From NCBI RefSeq assembly GCF_002929295.1, contig NZ_PJIM01000001.1, forward strand, positions 1,293,398 to 1,357,397: a stretch of 64,000 nt of DNA, written 5' to 3'. Numbering within the stretch: position 1 is the stretch's first letter; each line of letters opens with the position of its first letter. The translations under genes were made by a program, and so were the position numbers. This stretch comes from Arthrobacter sp. SX1312 (GTDB lineage: Bacteria; Actinomycetota; Actinomycetes; Actinomycetales; Micrococcaceae). The notes beneath the pieces were generated by a model. The model saw only the letters and a list, made by a program, of their open reading frames with translations. It was not told the DNA's origin and did not search any database. Shown here one piece after another: positions 34,572-46,604 of this stretch.

Positions 34572-36401
34572 TCAGGCGTCCGGCAGCTGGCTCTCGAACA
34601 TCCGGAAGTACCGGCCCCGCAGCGCCACGAGCTCGCGGTGCGTCCCGGACTCCACGATCTCGCCGTCCTCGAGCATGTGGACGACGTCGGCCTTCTCGAT
34701 GGTCGCCAGGCGGTGGCTGATCGCGATGATCGTCCGTGAGCGGTCGGCGAACAGTCGCGTGAAGATGCGGTGCTCGGCGAGCGCGTCGATGGCCGACGTC
34801 GGCTCGTCCATGACGATGAAGGGCGCGTCGCGGTAGAAGTTGCGGGCCATGGCGAGCCGCTGCCACTGGCCGCCGGACAGGCCGCTGCCCTTGCGCCCGC
34901 GGGGGTCCTCCATCCAGTTGCTGACGTAGTTCCCGAACCCGTTGGGCATCTTCCCGATGAAGTCCGCCGCTTCGGCCTCGCGTGCCGCCCGGCGCGCCCT
35001 CGCCTCGTCGCGCGGCCGGTGGACGTCGCCGAAGTAGATGTTGTTCTCCGCCGTCGCGAACTCGTACCGCAGGAAGTCCTGCGACATGACCGCGAGGTGC
35101 CGGTGCCAGTCGTCGATGCGGATGCCCCGCAGGTCCCGGCCGTCGAGCAGCACCGTTCCCCGGCTCGGCTGGTACAGGCCCGCGAGGACCCGGATGAGCG
35201 TGGACTTGCCCGCCCCGTTCTCGCCCACGATGGCCACGTGGGTCCCCCGCTCGAAGGTCATCGAGATGCCCTTGAGGACCTCCGACTCGCCGCCGGCGTA
35301 GGTGAAGTGGATGTCGCGGAGTTCGACGGCGGACGGCGCGTCCTCCAGGCGTGCCGTCGCCGCCGTGGACACGGGGAAGTCCATGAACTGCTCGTAGTCC
35401 TTGAGGTTCGCGAGGTCCTCGTCGATGGAGCTCAGCGAGGACACCAGGCTGTTGGCGGTGCTGAGGGCCCGGCTGACGATCTGCTGCACGTAGAGGAACT
35501 GGCCCACCGGCTGCGCGCGGGCGATGATCTGCCCCACGATCCACACCAGGGCGAGCAGCTCTGCGCCGTACTGCAGGGCGTCCGCCAGCAGCTGCTTGGG
35601 GATGTACCGCTTCTGGAAGTCGAGGCGCCGCTTCTCGTCGGCGTCCCTCAGGGTGGAGCGCAGGTCCATCAGGTACCGGACGATCCCGTAGAGGCGCATC
35701 TCGGCGATGTGCTGCGGCTTCATGAGGTTGTTCTCGATCATGCGCCGTTGCCGCCGGGAGTCCACCTGCGTGTTCCAGTGCGCCATCTGCTCCCGTGCGA
35801 GCCGGAACTGCAGGTAGACGCTGGGGATGATCGCGACCAGCACGATCAGGGCGATCCACCAGCTGACCAGGAGCAGCGCGCCGATCGCGAGCAGCACGGA
35901 GACCAGCTGCGTGAAGATGGCGGCGATGCGGTCGAGCACGCGCGCATAGGAGTCGGAGAACCGGCGGGCGCGGTCGTAGAGGTCGATCGTCTCCTTGTCG
36001 TCGTACCGCCAGAAGTCCAGGGCGAGGAAGCGTTCGTACATGCGGTCGCCCACCATGGCGCCGACCCGGAAGCTCAGCACCTGCTGGATGTAGCGGTCCA
36101 CGCTCGTGAACGCTCCCCACAGCAGCCCGAGGACGGCGGTGACGATCACGTAGACGACGGCGGACCGCCCGGCATCCGGGTCCCCCGCGTAGGCGGCGGC
36201 CAGCGCCGTCGTCGTCAGGGATGCGTAGTAGGTGGTGACCAGCGGCAGGACCGCCGAGATGAGGGAGCCCGCGACCTTCATCGCGACGGCGCCCGGCGAC
36301 GCCTTCGCGCTGACCACGAGGACCTGCCCGACGGCGCGGGCGTACGGTCCCACCCGGAGCTTGCGGCGGGCGGCCACCTGGGGCTGCGGCAGGCCGCTCA
36401 C
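34572..36401 (-). CDS. ABC transporter ATP-binding/permease protein
   Basis: 609-residue half-exporter: a membrane domain with six helices (about 38-330) and a C-terminal ATPase. Walker A GENGAGKST at about 391-400, signature GLSGGQWQRLAMARNFYR at about 508, Walker B FIVMDEPTSAID and switch His in ISHRLATIEKAD. All motifs are intact, so a homodimer is expected. The SGGQWQR form is common in actinobacterial exporters near lanthipeptide-type genes, but no peptide gene is seen here. GTG start at 36401; guaB ends 36 bp upstream and could share the transcript. Confidence 0.92.
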   Translation of the reverse strand: MSGLPQPQVAARRKLRVGPYARAVGQVLVVSAKASPGAVAMKVAGSLISAVLPLVTTYYASLTTTALAAAYAGDPDAGRSAVVYVIVTAVLGLLWGAFTSVDRYIQQVLSFRVGAMVGDRMYERFLALDFWRYDDKETIDLYDRARRFSDSYARVLDRIAAIFTQLVSVLLAIGALLLVSWWIALIVLVAIIPSVYLQFRLAREQMAHWNTQVDSRRQRRMIENNLMKPQHIAEMRLYGIVRYLMDLRSTLRDADEKRRLDFQKRYIPKQLLADALQYGAELLALVWIVGQIIARAQPVGQFLYVQQIVSRALSTANSLVSSLSSIDEDLANLKDYEQFMDFPVSTAATARLEDAPSAVELRDIHFTYAGGESEVLKGISMTFERGTHVAIVGENGAGKSTLIRVLAGLYQPSRGTVLLDGRDLRGIRIDDWHRHLAVMSQDFLRYEFATAENNIYFGDVHRPRDEARARRAAREAEAADFIGKMPNGFGNYVSNWMEDPRGRKGSGLSGGQWQRLAMARNFYRDAPFIVMDEPTSAIDALAEHRIFTRLFADRSRTIIAISHRLATIEKADVVHMLEDGEIVESGTHRELVALRGRYFRMFESQLPDA

Positions 36402-36437
36402 GCGGGCCCTCCCGCCCGGAGGGCCACGCGCTGCGCC

Positions 36438-38069
<1,632 letters not shown>

Positions 38070-38092
38070 CTATTCCGGTGACAGCGCTCACG

Positions 38093-40147
38093 TCACCAGC
38101 CGAGGGCCGCCGTGAAGCGCTCCTCGAAGACCGGGACGGTCGTCTCGACGTACGTCTTGGAGAGGTGGTCGCGGTCCATGTACACGCGGACGTTCCCCAC
38201 CACGCCGGGGCACGTCGCCCCCGCGCAGACGACGTCGGTCAGGTCCAGGTGTTCGAGACCGGGCAGGCGTCCGGCCAGCGGCAGGAGGGGCGATGACGGC
38301 GCGAGCACCTCCGCCGCCGGGACGTCGCAGGCCGTGGGGTCGGAGGCGTGGCGGGCCGTGCACTCGGCCATGTCCTCCTCGAACCGAGGAGTGTCACGGA
38401 GCGCGACGACGGGGATGCCGGCGTCCAGGAGCGGCGTGATGCCGGCCTCGAAGCCGGCCGGGACCTCCTCGGCGGGCGAACTCCAGTCCGTCCGCGTCCC
38501 GACGGTGAGCACGGCGTCGGGAGCGAGATCCAGGGCGTAGGCGCGGACGGCCTCGTTGAAGGCCTGGCACTCCGGGTCCACGCTCCGGTGCGCATCGACG
38601 AACCGGCAGTTGGGCCGGTGCACCGAGACGGCGAGCCAGTCGTTGGTCCCGGCCATGGCACCGAGGGCGGTCATCCACATCTGCGAGTGGGAGTCGCCCA
38701 GCACCAGCACGGTCCGCTCCGCCGTCGCCGCGTCCCCCGTTTGGACGCACGAGGACAGCCGCGGGTCGGCGGGCATCAGGGCCTCCGAGCACGGCCCGTC
38801 CACGGCGGCCCATTCCGCGCCGAGGCTGCTCGCGAGCGGCTTCACCAGGGCGTCCTCCGAGCCCCGGTACTCGAAGTCCGGGTGGAGGGCCTCGGCGCCC
38901 GGGTTGTCGGCGCGCGTCTGCTGCTCCACCGCCGCCTCCTGGGCCTGCACCCGGTACTCCCAGCCGGAGAGCGGGACAGCCACGAGGGCCAGGGCCAGCG
39001 CGGCCACGAGGCCCGTGCGCCGGCGCTTCGCGGCCGGCCAGGACCACGAGCGCACCGGCTCCTCCACGAAGCGCGTGGTGAGCACGGCCAGCACGAGGGA
39101 GGCGCCGATGACGACGGCGCCGTCGAGCAGTCCGGCCCCCTGCTTCCCGGCGACGACGAGCCAGATGACCAGGACGGGCCAGTGCCACAGGTAGAGCGCG
39201 TAGGACGCACCGCCGAGCCGCAGGAGCGGCCCGGAGGACAGCCAGCGGTCCACGCCGGCCGGGCTGTCCGTACGGCCGGCGACGATCACGGCGGCCGCGG
39301 CCAGCGTGGGCCAGAGGGCGACGAAGCCCGGGAACTGCTGCTGCACCTGCAGGAGGACGCCGCACGCCAGCATCATCACCACCCCCGCCCAGCCGAGGAC
39401 CACCCGCATCCGCCGCGGGAGCACGACGTACGGCAGGGCGAGGGCCACGAGGGATCCGAGGGCGAACTCCCACAGCCGGGCGCGCGTGTCGAAGTAGGCC
39501 GCCGCCTGGTCCGTCCCCGTCTGCCACACCGAGAACGCGAGCGACACCCCGAAGAGGGCGCCGAACAGGGCGATCAGCACGGGCCTTGGCCGCAGGCGCG
39601 TGACGGCGACGAGCGCGCCGGCCGCCGCGAAGAGGAGCGGCCACATCAGGAACACCTGCCCCTGGATGGATAGGGACCAGAAATGCTGGAGCGGGCTGGC
39701 CGCGCTGTGGTCCAGGGCGTAGTAGTCGACGGCGTTGCCCGCGAGCTCCCAGTTCTGCCGGTAGGTCAGCGACGCCCACGTCTGGTCGAACACCGCACGC
39801 CACCGCGAGCTCGGCACGAAGAGGGCCGTGGCGGCGAGGACGGACAGGAGGACGACGGCGGCGGCGGGCAGCAGCCGCTTCAGCAGGTTGAGCCAGTACG
39901 CCACGAGGGCGAGGGGCTGCTGTGTCTCGAGCCTGCGCGTGAACGTGACCGTGAGCAGGAACGCGGAGACGAGGAGGAAGACGTCCACGCCCCCGGACAC
40001 CCGGCCGAGCCAGACGTGGTAGACCACCACCATCGCGACGGCGAGGGCCCGCAGCCCCTGCACCTCGGGACGGAACCGGCGGGTGTCGACGCCCCCGGGC
40101 GCCGTCACGGCGGTCGCCGGAGCAGCGGTCAGGGGAATGGAGAACAC
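38093..40147 (-). CDS. OafA/YrhL-type acyltransferase with SGNH domain
   Basis: 684 residues. N-terminal acyltransferase-3 membrane domain of about 10 helices opening with FRPEVQGLRALAVAMVVVYHVWL (the catalytic-type His is in VVYHVW; block SGGVDVFLLVSAFLL follows). The C-terminal extracytoplasmic SGNH domain has block I GDSHSQMW (about 482-489) and block V DRDHLSKTY near the end. Such proteins O-acylate cell-wall polysaccharides or peptidoglycan. GTG start at 40147 with a perfect AGGAGG 6 bases upstream; a longer frame to 40189 is rejected. Confidence 0.92.
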   Translation of the reverse strand: MFSIPLTAAPATAVTAPGGVDTRRFRPEVQGLRALAVAMVVVYHVWLGRVSGGVDVFLLVSAFLLTVTFTRRLETQQPLALVAYWLNLLKRLLPAAAVVLLSVLAATALFVPSSRWRAVFDQTWASLTYRQNWELAGNAVDYYALDHSAASPLQHFWSLSIQGQVFLMWPLLFAAAGALVAVTRLRPRPVLIALFGALFGVSLAFSVWQTGTDQAAAYFDTRARLWEFALGSLVALALPYVVLPRRMRVVLGWAGVVMMLACGVLLQVQQQFPGFVALWPTLAAAAVIVAGRTDSPAGVDRWLSSGPLLRLGGASYALYLWHWPVLVIWLVVAGKQGAGLLDGAVVIGASLVLAVLTTRFVEEPVRSWSWPAAKRRRTGLVAALALALVAVPLSGWEYRVQAQEAAVEQQTRADNPGAEALHPDFEYRGSEDALVKPLASSLGAEWAAVDGPCSEALMPADPRLSSCVQTGDAATAERTVLVLGDSHSQMWMTALGAMAGTNDWLAVSVHRPNCRFVDAHRSVDPECQAFNEAVRAYALDLAPDAVLTVGTRTDWSSPAEEVPAGFEAGITPLLDAGIPVVALRDTPRFEEDMAECTARHASDPTACDVPAAEVLAPSSPLLPLAGRLPGLEHLDLTDVVCAGATCPGVVGNVRVYMDRDHLSKTYVETTVPVFEERFTAALGW

Positions 40148-40398
40148 GCTGTTCCTCCTGTCGGGGGCGGGCCCGGGGCAGGGACGCAAAGCTCCAGATT
40201 ACCGTCCGGCCGTCGTCGTCCGGCACCGCGGCGGACCGGCCGGCCCCCGCCCTCGCCCCGAACCCCGTACTCTAGGAGGAGTATCTTCCCCGAACGCAGG
40301 GGACCACCAGCACGGAATCGCCGGGTGTGCCGGCCTCGACGACGCTCGTCTGACGGCCGCTCCCCCGCCGTTCCTCACCAACGAGAGAAACCTGATCT
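40148..40398. promoter_or_regulatory. Divergent region, acyltransferase / RNase J
   Basis: 251 bp with no supportable gene. It contains a short inverted repeat TACTC-N6-GAGTA (40268-40283) roughly 115 bp before the RNase J start, possibly part of its promoter. I see no riboswitch-like structure. Confidence 0.4.
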
Positions 40399-42087
40399 GT
40401 GAATAAAAGAGCTGCCGCACTGAAAGCACCACGGGAACTGGCCAAGGGAGCCATGCGCATCGTCGCTCTCGGGGGTATCGGTGAGATCGGCAGGAACATG
40501 ACCGTCTTCGAGTTCGACGGCAAGCTGCTCATCGTGGACTGCGGGGTGCTGTTCCCGGAGGAACACCAGCCCGGCATCAACGTGATCCTGCCGGACTTCT
40601 CCTACATCCGCGACCGCCTCGACGACGTCGTGGCGGTGGTCCTCACGCACGGCCACGAGGACCACATCGGCGGCGTGCCGTACCTGCTCAAGGAACGCGC
40701 CGACATCCCCCTGGTGGGATCGCGCCTCACGCTGGCGTTCATCGAGGCCAAGCTCAAGGAACACCGCATCACCCCGAAGACCATCCAGGTCAAGGAGGGT
40801 GAGCGGCGCACGATGGGCGGCTTCGACCTCGAGTTCGTCGCCGTGAACCACTCCATCCCCGACAGCCTCGCCGTCGCCATCCGCACCGCGGCCGGCATGG
40901 TGCTGCACACCGGTGACTTCAAGATGGACCAGTTCCCGCTGGACAGGCGCATCACCGACCTCGGCTCCTTCGCCCGGCTCGGCGCGGAGGGCGTGGACCT
41001 GTTCCTCACCGACTCCACCAACGCGGACGTCCCCGGCTTCACGACGTCGGAGAAGGACCTCGGGCCCGCGATCGACGCCGTGTTCCGCACCGCCCCGCGC
41101 CGGATCATCGTCTCGAGCTTCGCGAGCCACATCCACCGCATCCAGCAGATCATCGACACCGCCCACCGCCACCGCCGCAAGGTGGCCTTCGTGGGCCGCT
41201 CGATGGTGCGCAACATGACCATCGCGGCGGATCTGGGCTACCTGAACATCCCGCAGGGTCTGCTGGTGGACTTCAAGAAGCTCGAGCGCAGCGACGACCA
41301 CAAGGTGGTCCTCATCTGCACGGGCTCGCAGGGTGAGCCGATGGCCGCGCTCTCGCGCATGGCCAACAACGACCACGCCATCCGGATCACCGAGGGTGAC
41401 ACGGTGCTGCTGGCCAGCTCCCTCATCCCGGGCAACGAGAACGCGATCTACGGCATCATCAACGCGCTCACCGAGATCGGCGCCAACGTGGTCCACAAGG
41501 GCAACGCGAAGGTGCACGTCTCCGGCCATGCCAGCGCGGGCGAGCTCGCCTACTGCTACAACATCGTCAAGCCCCGCAACGTCATGCCCGTGCACGGCGA
41601 GTGGCGGCACCTGCGGGCCAACTCGGAGATCGCCGTCGCCACCGGCGTCGATCCCCGCAACGTGGTCCTCGCGCAGGACGGCGTGACCGTGGACCTCGCC
41701 CGCGGCCGCGCGACCATCTCCGGCAAGGTCGACGCCGGACTCGTCTTCGTCGACGGCGACAGCGTGGGCGGCATCACCGAGGAGGACCTCGTGGAGCGCC
41801 GCCGCCTGGCCGAGGAGGGCGTCGTCACGATCCTCGCGATCATCGACCCGGACAACGGCAACATGGTCGAGGCACCCGAGTTCTTCACCAAGGGCTTCTC
41901 CTGCTCCGACGAGGACCTCGACAAGGCCGGCGCCGCCGTCGAGAAGGCGCTGCGCGATGCCGCCTCGAACCGCCAGGGCGGCCGCCGCCAGGACCCCGAG
42001 GACATCATCGAGCGGGCCACGGCCAACTGGATGCGCCGGTTCTACAACCGCCAGCCCGTCGTCAACGCGATCGTCGTCGACGCCTGA
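40399..42087 (+). CDS. rnj: Ribonuclease J
   Basis: 562 residues; metallo-beta-lactamase/beta-CASP nuclease with 5'-3' exo- and endonuclease activity in RNA maturation and decay. Metal motif THGHEDHIGG (HGHEDH at 84-89), further ligand in VNHSIPDSLAV and HTGDFKMD, beta-CASP part with IVSSFASHIHRIQQII and the C-terminal HVSGHASAGEL/VMPVHGEW motif. GTG start at 40399 (GTGAATAAAAG). Followed by a strong bidirectional-type hairpin. Actinobacteria use this enzyme together with RNase E. Confidence 0.96.
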   Translation: MNKRAAALKAPRELAKGAMRIVALGGIGEIGRNMTVFEFDGKLLIVDCGVLFPEEHQPGINVILPDFSYIRDRLDDVVAVVLTHGHEDHIGGVPYLLKERADIPLVGSRLTLAFIEAKLKEHRITPKTIQVKEGERRTMGGFDLEFVAVNHSIPDSLAVAIRTAAGMVLHTGDFKMDQFPLDRRITDLGSFARLGAEGVDLFLTDSTNADVPGFTTSEKDLGPAIDAVFRTAPRRIIVSSFASHIHRIQQIIDTAHRHRRKVAFVGRSMVRNMTIAADLGYLNIPQGLLVDFKKLERSDDHKVVLICTGSQGEPMAALSRMANNDHAIRITEGDTVLLASSLIPGNENAIYGIINALTEIGANVVHKGNAKVHVSGHASAGELAYCYNIVKPRNVMPVHGEWRHLRANSEIAVATGVDPRNVVLAQDGVTVDLARGRATISGKVDAGLVFVDGDSVGGITEEDLVERRRLAEEGVVTILAIIDPDNGNMVEAPEFFTKGFSCSDEDLDKAGAAVEKALRDAASNRQGGRRQDPEDIIERATANWMRRFYNRQPVVNAIVVDA

Positions 42088-42104
42088 CCCCGGCGCACTG
42101 CGCT

Positions 42105-42137
42105 GAAGCCCCGGTACCCGTTGGGTGCCGGGGCTTC
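42105..42137 (+). terminator. Terminator hairpin after RNase J gene
   Basis: 15-bp stem (42105-42119 / 42123-42137, one G.U) with a GTT loop, 17 bp after the rnj stop. It is GC-rich and followed by CGTCGTTG, so only a weak T-tract. Confidence 0.75.
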
Positions 42138-42243
42138 GTCGTTGCCGGAGCCGGCGGCGTCGGATCCGGGTGTCCCGACATGCCCACCGGGCGACGCCGC
42201 GGAGTGGGCAGGAGCGACGCCGACGCCACGACGGCCCGGACGC

Positions 42244-42279
42244 AGAAGCACCCCGGCTCAGCGGAGCCGGGGTGCTTCT
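42244..42279 (-). terminator. Terminator hairpin after groEL
   Basis: Perfect 16-bp inverted repeat AGAAGCACCCCGGCTC / GAGCCGGGGTGCTTCT with a 4-base loop, 28 bp after the groEL stop on the minus strand. It is also usable from the other side, between the convergent rnj and groEL. Confidence 0.75.
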
Positions 42280-42307
42280 GGGACGCAGCGGGCCGGAGCC
42301 CCTGTGA

Positions 42308-43996
<1,689 letters not shown>

Positions 43997-44293
43997 TTAC
44001 TTGACGACGATCGCGAGGACGTCGCGGGCGGAGAGCACGAGGTACTCCTGGCCGCCCTGCTTGATCTCGGTTCCGCCGTACTTCGAGTAGATGACGATGT
44101 CGCCCTCGGCGACGTCGACGGGAACGCGGTTGCCGTTGTCATCGACGCGGCCGGGTCCGACAGCTACGACTTCGCCCTCCTGGGGCTTCTCCTTGGCGGT
44201 GTCCGGGATGACGAGGCCGGAAGCAGTGGTCTGCTCGGCTTCGAGCGGGCGGACAACAATACGATCCTCAAGCGGCTTGATAGAGACCGACAC
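43997..44293 (-). CDS. groES: 10 kDa co-chaperonin GroES
   Basis: 98 residues; the lid of the GroEL chamber. [35 protein letters not shown] contains the mobile loop ([10 protein letters not shown]), and the domain ends [18 protein letters not shown] start at 44293 with AAAGGAG about 5 bases upstream. Upstream are two CIRCE elements and a good promoter (44417-44445), so HrcA control is expected. groEL follows after 75 bp. Confidence 0.97.
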   Translation of the reverse strand: MSVSIKPLEDRIVVRPLEAEQTTASGLVIPDTAKEKPQEGEVVAVGPGRVDDNGNRVPVDVAEGDIVIYSKYGGTEIKQGGQEYLVLSARDVLAIVVK

Positions 44294-44384
44294 GGGCTCT
44301 CCTTTGCGTTCGATACCAATGGACTGGGGCCGTCGGGCGGGGCGTGAACCGTCGTCGCGGTGCCGGCGAACGCTTCCCTCGGGA

Positions 44385-44411
44385 TTAGCACCCGTAGTGA
44401 GCGAGTGCCAA
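44385..44411 (-). promoter_or_regulatory. Proximal CIRCE operator of groES
   Basis: TTAGCACCC-N9-GAGTGCCAA: 7 of 9 arm positions pair and the left arm keeps the TTAGCAC of the CIRCE consensus. It lies just downstream of the -10, over the likely transcription start. Confidence 0.8.
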
Positions 44412-44416
44412 CTCCG

Positions 44417-44445
44417 ACTGTATGCAAGGGCTGGCACTCGGTCAA
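44417..44445 (-). promoter_or_regulatory. groES promoter (sigma-70 type)
   Basis: Minus-strand TTGACC (44445-44440), 17-bp spacer, TACAGT (44422-44417). The -35 is inside the spacer of the distal CIRCE, so repressor binding would block RNA polymerase. Confidence 0.75.
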
Positions 44446-44456
44446 GGCGAGTGCCA
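44432..44456 (-). promoter_or_regulatory. Distal CIRCE operator of groES
   Basis: Perfect TGGCACTC-N9-GAGTGCCA, identical arms to the element at 20352-20376. Overlaps the -35 of the groES promoter. Confidence 0.9.
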
Positions 44457-44515
44457 ATCCACGGCCACGATCGATGGGCGGCGTTGACACATTCCCCTAA
44501 TACGTCATGCTTCGT

Positions 44516-44545
44516 TTGCGTATTTCACCGCGCTTCGCCTACATT
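44516..44545 (+). promoter_or_regulatory. Promoter of the iron-uptake operon
   Basis: TTGCGT (44516-44521), 18-bp spacer, TACATT (44540-44545). The predicted start falls within the iron box beginning at 44551. Confidence 0.6.
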
Positions 44546-44550
44546 CAGGC

Positions 44551-44567
44551 AGGTAAGGCTTTCCTTA
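44551..44567 (+). promoter_or_regulatory. DtxR/IdeR-type iron box
   Basis: AGGTAAGGCTTTCCTTA: matches the TWAGGTWAGSCTWACCTWA consensus core with one mismatch and contains the inverted repeat GTAAGG-N4-CCTTAC. It lies at the predicted transcription start of the siderophore transporter, so iron-loaded DtxR/IdeR would repress the operon. Confidence 0.8.
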
Positions 44568-44613
44568 CTTCTTGGTCCCCCGGCCGCCCGGCCCCTTCCC
44601 CCGGAGTTCATCC

Positions 44614-45558
44614 ATGTCTCACGTGCGCCTCGCCGTCCTCTCCGCCGCCGCTGCAGCCACCCTCGCCCTGACGGCGTGCGGCGGATCCTCCGAAGCCGCC
44701 GGCGAGCCCGCAGCCTCCTCGACGGTCCCGGTCGAGCATGCGCAGGGAACCACCGAGGTGCCGGTGGACCCGCAGACGGTCTTCACGTTCGACCTCGGCG
44801 CCCTGGACACGCTCGACGCGCTCGGCGTCGAGGTGGCCGGCGTCCCGCAGGGCACCCTCCCCGAGCAGCTCTCGGCCTACGAGGGCGGGGACGTCACCGA
44901 CATCGGATCCATGAAGGAACCGGACTTCGAGGCGATCGCTGCAGCCGCCCCCGACCTGATCATCATCTCGGGCCGCGTCGCCGACTCCTACGACGAACTC
45001 TCCGCGATCGCGCCCACCATCGACCTGAGCGTCGACGCGGCCGATCCGATCGCGAGCTTCGCGGAGCACACGGAATCCCTCGGCCGGGTCTTCGGCGTCG
45101 AGGACGAGGTCGCCGACCGCCTGGCGGCCCTCGACGCCGCCATCGACGAGACGAAGGACGCAGCCTCCTCGGCGGGGGACGGCCTCGTCCTGATGACCAG
45201 CGCAGGTGAGGTCACGGCGTACGGTGCCGGTTCCCGGTTCGGCCTGATCCACGACGTGCTCGGCGTCGATCCCGCCGCCGAGGTGAAGAGTGAGGGGACG
45301 CACGGCGAGGCCGTCTCCTTCGAGTACATCGCGGAGGTCGACCCCGCCCACCTGTTCGTGATCGACCGCGACGCCGCCGTCGGTGAGGCGGGAGCGGCAG
45401 GCGCGGCGGTCCTCGACAACGACCTCGTGAACGGGACGATTGCTGCGAAGAACGACGCCGTGACCTACCTCGACTCGGCAAGCTGGTACCTCATCGGTTA
45501 CGGGCTGGACAACCTCGACGCCATGGTCTCGGCCGTCCACGAGGCCGTCGCGGCCTGA
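44614..45558 (+). CDS. Iron(III)-siderophore ABC transporter substrate-binding lipoprotein
   Basis: 314-residue FecB/FatB-family (periplasmic-binding class III) lipoprotein. Lipobox LTAC with C22. The mature start VPVEHAQGTTEVPVDPQTVFTFDLGALDTLDALGVEV is typical; two lobes are joined by a long helix (LGRVFGVEDEVADRLAALDAAIDETKDAA). It binds ferric siderophores (catechol type in the close FatB/CeuE relatives). ATG at 44614. First gene of the operon behind the iron box. Confidence 0.93.
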   Translation: MSHVRLAVLSAAAAATLALTACGGSSEAAGEPAASSTVPVEHAQGTTEVPVDPQTVFTFDLGALDTLDALGVEVAGVPQGTLPEQLSAYEGGDVTDIGSMKEPDFEAIAAAAPDLIIISGRVADSYDELSAIAPTIDLSVDAADPIASFAEHTESLGRVFGVEDEVADRLAALDAAIDETKDAASSAGDGLVLMTSAGEVTAYGAGSRFGLIHDVLGVDPAAEVKSEGTHGEAVSFEYIAEVDPAHLFVIDRDAAVGEAGAAGAAVLDNDLVNGTIAAKNDAVTYLDSASWYLIGYGLDNLDAMVSAVHEAVAA

Positions 45559-45590
45559 TCCGCCCACCGCATCCCGCGGCAGGCGCCTCC

Positions 45591-46604
45591 ATGCCAGCAC
45601 TCGCCCTCCGGCCGCAGCGGCCGGTCCAGCAGCACGGTTCCACCGGATCACCCGCCCTGTGGCTGGCCGGTGGGGCCGTGCTGCTGCTCGCCCTCGTGAG
45701 CCTGTTCGTCGGCGTCTCCGACGTCTCGCCCGCGGACCTGCTGGCCGGTGACGCCGACGTCCGGCAGACCTTCCTCGTCAGTCGCGTGCCGCGGACGCTG
45801 GCGGTCGTCCTGGCCGGCGTGGCACTCAGCATCGCCGGATTCATCCTGCAGCTCATGGCCCGGAACCGGTTCGTCGAACCCTCCACGGTGGGGACGGTCG
45901 AGTCCGCCACCGCGGGCATCCTCGTGGCCACGCTCGTCCTGCCCGCAGCGCCGATCGTCGGGAAGATGCTCGTCGCCGCCCTCTTCGCCATGGCCGGGAC
46001 GGCCCTCTTCCTGACCGTCCTGCGCCGCATCCCGCTGCGCAACACGCTGATCGTCCCCCTGGTGGGCATTATGCTCGGCGGCGTCATCGCCGCGGTCACC
46101 ACGTTCTTCGCCTACCGGTTCGACCTGCTGCAGACCCTCAACACCTGGATGATCGGTGACTTCTCGGGACTGGTCCGCGGCCGCTACGAACTGCTGTGGA
46201 TCGTCGCCGTCCTCGCCGTGGTCGGCTACATCTGCGCGGACCGCTTCACGGTCGCCGGGATGGGCGAGGAGTTCACCACGAACCTGGGGCTGGACTACCG
46301 GCGCACCATGAACCTCGGCCTGGTGCTCGTGAGCCTCATCAGCTCCGTCGTCGTCGTGGTGGTCGGAGCCATCCCGTTCCTCGGACTGATCGTCCCCAAC
46401 CTCGTGTCCCTGCTCGTCGGCGACAACGTGCGCCGCGCCGTGCCCTGGATCGCCGTCGTCGGGGCCGGTTTCGTCCTCGCCTGCGACATCCTCGGGCGCA
46501 TCATCCGCTTCCCGTACGAGGTGCCGGTGGGCGTGATCGTCTCCGTGGTGGGCAGCATCCTGTTCATCACCCTGCTCGTGAGGAGGAACGCCGGTGCGCG
46601 CTAG
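45591..46604 (+). CDS. Iron-siderophore ABC transporter permease (FecC/FatD-like)
   Basis: 337 residues of the FecCD family, about nine helices. RVPRTLAVVLAGVALSIAGFILQLMARNRFVEPSTVGTVES is the family block, and the coupling region is seen in NLGLDYRRTMNLGLV and GAIPFLGLIVPNLVSLLVG. ATG at 45591. The next permease starts 11 bp before its end. Confidence 0.93.
   Translation: MPALALRPQRPVQQHGSTGSPALWLAGGAVLLLALVSLFVGVSDVSPADLLAGDADVRQTFLVSRVPRTLAVVLAGVALSIAGFILQLMARNRFVEPSTVGTVESATAGILVATLVLPAAPIVGKMLVAALFAMAGTALFLTVLRRIPLRNTLIVPLVGIMLGGVIAAVTTFFAYRFDLLQTLNTWMIGDFSGLVRGRYELLWIVAVLAVVGYICADRFTVAGMGEEFTTNLGLDYRRTMNLGLVLVSLISSVVVVVVGAIPFLGLIVPNLVSLLVGDNVRRAVPWIAVVGAGFVLACDILGRIIRFPYEVPVGVIVSVVGSILFITLLVRRNAGAR

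Larger units (their letters stand above)
44294..44613. promoter_or_regulatory. 320-bp divergent control region: groESL (HrcA) and iron uptake (DtxR)
   Basis: No gene. From left to right: groES leader, proximal CIRCE (44385-44411), groES promoter (44417-44445), distal CIRCE overlapping its -35 (44432-44456), then the iron-operon promoter (44516-44545), its iron box (44551-44567) and leader. A TTGACA at 44484-44489 on the + strand has no matching -10 at 16-18 bp. Confidence 0.8.

Noticed and set aside
34572..36401. ABC exporter with SGGQWQR signature as part of a lanthipeptide cluster
   Set aside because: No precursor peptide, LanM/LanB or protease gene nearby; flanked by housekeeping purine genes.
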